From assembly GCA_027079895.1 (NCBI GenBank), contig JALWUZ010000256.1, forward strand, positions 1-6,540: a stretch of DNA of 6,540 bases, given 5' to 3'. The notes under the pieces were generated by a model. The model saw only the letters and a program-made list of their open reading frames with translations. It searched no databases and had not been told where the DNA came from. The position numbers and the translations under genes were made by a program. This DNA comes from Anaerolineae bacterium (lineage in GTDB: Bacteria; Chloroflexota; Anaerolineae; B4-G1). Positions 5,479-6,540 of the stretch are shown here, one piece after another; the first letter of the stretch is position 1; every line of letters starts with the position of its first letter.

Positions 5479-6540
5479 ACATCTCCGGCAGCGGACGGAG
5501 GCCGTAACGGTGCAACAACTCGTTCAGTTGCTCCCCGTCCGTGTGCAGTATCCCCCGCTCCCGCATATACCCCTCCGCCTCCTCCGTGAACCCGCTCTTG
5601 CTCACGAGCCACAACCGCATCTCCTCCACCTCCAACGCCTCACGCGCTACCCCCGCCCGCTCCTCGAATACCTCCACTTCCTTCACCCCCACCTTCCGCT
5701 TTCGGTACTTGCTCTCCACCACCCACGCCCCACCGACGTACCGCCCCACTACGTCCATCTCCACGTGGCCGCCCCTCTCGGTCCACAACTCCCGCTTCCC
5801 TACCCAGGTGAAACGGGGCAGTACCACTTTCCCCTCCACTCCAAAGTACTTTCCTTCCACCTCCTCCCCGCGCCACCGCGTCATCAGCAAGTTTACCACC
5901 TGCTCCGCCACATACCCCTTGTACTCGCTCATCTCCCGTACCAGCCGCTTGTACTTCTCCTGCAACTCGCTCAACAGTATCCCACGCGGGACGTTCAACT
6001 CCATCCGTCGCCACACCCGCAGGAACTCGTTCAGGATTGGGTCGCGCACCGCCGTATAGGTCAGCCGCAGCGGCCCCTCCTCCACCAAGTCCGCCCGCGC
6101 CAACGCCGCAAACAGCCCGTGTACCTCTACCGTGTCCAGCCCCACCCGTTCCCCAAACCGCACAATCTCCTCCTCCGGTATCCGCTCCCCTACCCCGTAC
6201 TGCGCCAGGAACTCGATCAACTCGCTCCGCACCCCGTACTGATTCTCTCCCATCACGAAGTGCATCACCTGTTGCCACAACGCGCTGAAGATCGCCCCCT
6301 GAATCAAGTCCGTCGCCAGCGACCGGTTCAACTCCTCCGGCCCCTCCAGCGACACCCCCAAATCCGCCGCCTGCCTCACCACCGCCGTGATGTAGAACGG
6401 ATTTCCCCCCGTCCGCTCCGCCAGGTGCGCCGCCATCGTCTCCGAAATCCCCACCCCGTGAAAGCGGGCCACTTTCTGCGCCAACTCCGCCCCGTACACC
6501 GGGTGCAGCCCCCGCAGGTACTCCACGAACAGCCGTCCGT
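5477..6540 (-). CDS. Archaeal-type AAA ATPase with C-terminal PD-(D/E)XK nuclease-like domain, partial (5' end outside window)
   Basis: The frame stays open to the window edge (codons for G-R-L-F precede the GTG at 6526), and the visible 353 residues begin within the ATPase module, so the P-loop and Walker B lie upstream, outside the window. GGNPFY (visible residues 44-49) is the sensor-2-like motif of the ATPase_2/ORC-Cdc6-like group. A predicted winged-helix region follows (about 95-175). The C-terminal region has an early Glu (212), EMD (260-262) and ESK (275-277) spaced by hydrophobic strands, the E...D...ExK pattern of a PD-(D/E)XK fold, as in the DUF234 family. Such proteins are common in archaea and in Chloroflexi and other thermophiles; their biological role is poorly known, and DNA binding or cleavage is inferred. 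Codon choice is strongly G-ending and unlike the genes downstream. It may be co-transcribed with the DUF2298 gene by proximity alone, with no obvious functional link. Confidence 0.85.
   Translation of the reverse strand, partial: GRLFVEYLRGLHPVYGAELAQKVARFHGVGISETMAAHLAERTGGNPFYITAVVRQAADLGVSLEGPEELNRSLATDLIQGAIFSALWQQVMHFVMGENQYGVRSELIEFLAQYGVGERIPEEEIVRFGERVGLDTVEVHGLFAALARADLVEEGPLRLTYTAVRDPILNEFLRVWRRMELNVPRGILLSELQEKYKRLVREMSEYKGYVAEQVVNLLMTRWRGEEVEGKYFGVEGKVVLPRFTWVGKRELWTERGGHVEMDVVGRYVGGAWVVESKYRKRKVGVKEVEVFEERAGVAREALEVEEMRLWLVSKSGFTEEAEGYMRERGILHTDGEQLNELLHRYGLRPLPEM

Noticed and set aside
4522..5589. Open plus-strand frame of 355 codons opposite the start of the DUF2298 gene
   Set aside because: It is antisense to the YYY-motif region, and the predicted product is Gln/Gly/Arg-rich without recognisable domains.
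6524..6526. GTG at 6526 as a true start of the ATPase gene
   Set aside because: The frame is open to the window edge, there is no ribosome site in the 14 bases available, and the protein would lack its ATP-binding half. The gene most likely begins outside.
1..6540. CRISPR arrays, tRNA or rRNA genes, insertion sequences, long direct or inverted repeats
   Set aside because: I looked on both strands and saw none; nearly all bases are accounted for by five tightly packed protein genes.

Overview
The window reads as a compact, GC-rich bacterial chromosome segment with all five genes on the minus strand. It has no gene-free stretch longer than 66 bases, no RNA gene, no CRISPR array and no mobile element that I can see. 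The gene content points to Chloroflexota (an Anaerolineae-like lineage). The large membrane protein carries the YYYxG signature of the DUF2298/Chlor_Arch_YYY family, known mainly from Chloroflexi and archaea. It sits directly upstream of a second membrane protein resembling the TIGR03663 (Agl23-like, GT39-related) family that usually accompanies it. This taxonomic reading is an inference from family distribution, not a sequence match.

Layout in the direction of transcription (high to low coordinates): (1) the C-terminal part of an archaeal-type AAA ATPase with a PD-(D/E)XK nuclease-like tail (5477-6540, start outside the window); (2) after 7 bases, the 809-residue DUF2298/YYY membrane protein (3040-5469); (3) after 16 bases, a 574-residue GT-C-like membrane protein with a C-terminal soluble domain (1299-3023); (4) after 21 bases, undecaprenyl-diphosphatase UppP/BacA (477-1277); (5) after 66 bases, the N-terminal part of the SRP receptor FtsY (1-410, end outside the window). 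The 66-base gap carries a good sigma70-type promoter (TTGCCC, 16 bp, TATAAT), so ftsY probably has its own promoter and may also receive read-through from uppP.

Genes 2 to 4 make a plausible functional unit. Two polytopic proteins with features of lipid-linked-sugar glycosyltransferases are followed by the enzyme that dephosphorylates undecaprenyl diphosphate to recycle the lipid carrier. This suggests, but does not prove, an envelope or protein glycosylation pathway using polyprenol carriers. FtsY is housekeeping (membrane protein targeting). The ATPase at the upstream end has a visibly different codon choice (third-position G, e.g. GTG, GGG, GCG) and may be a more recent arrival.
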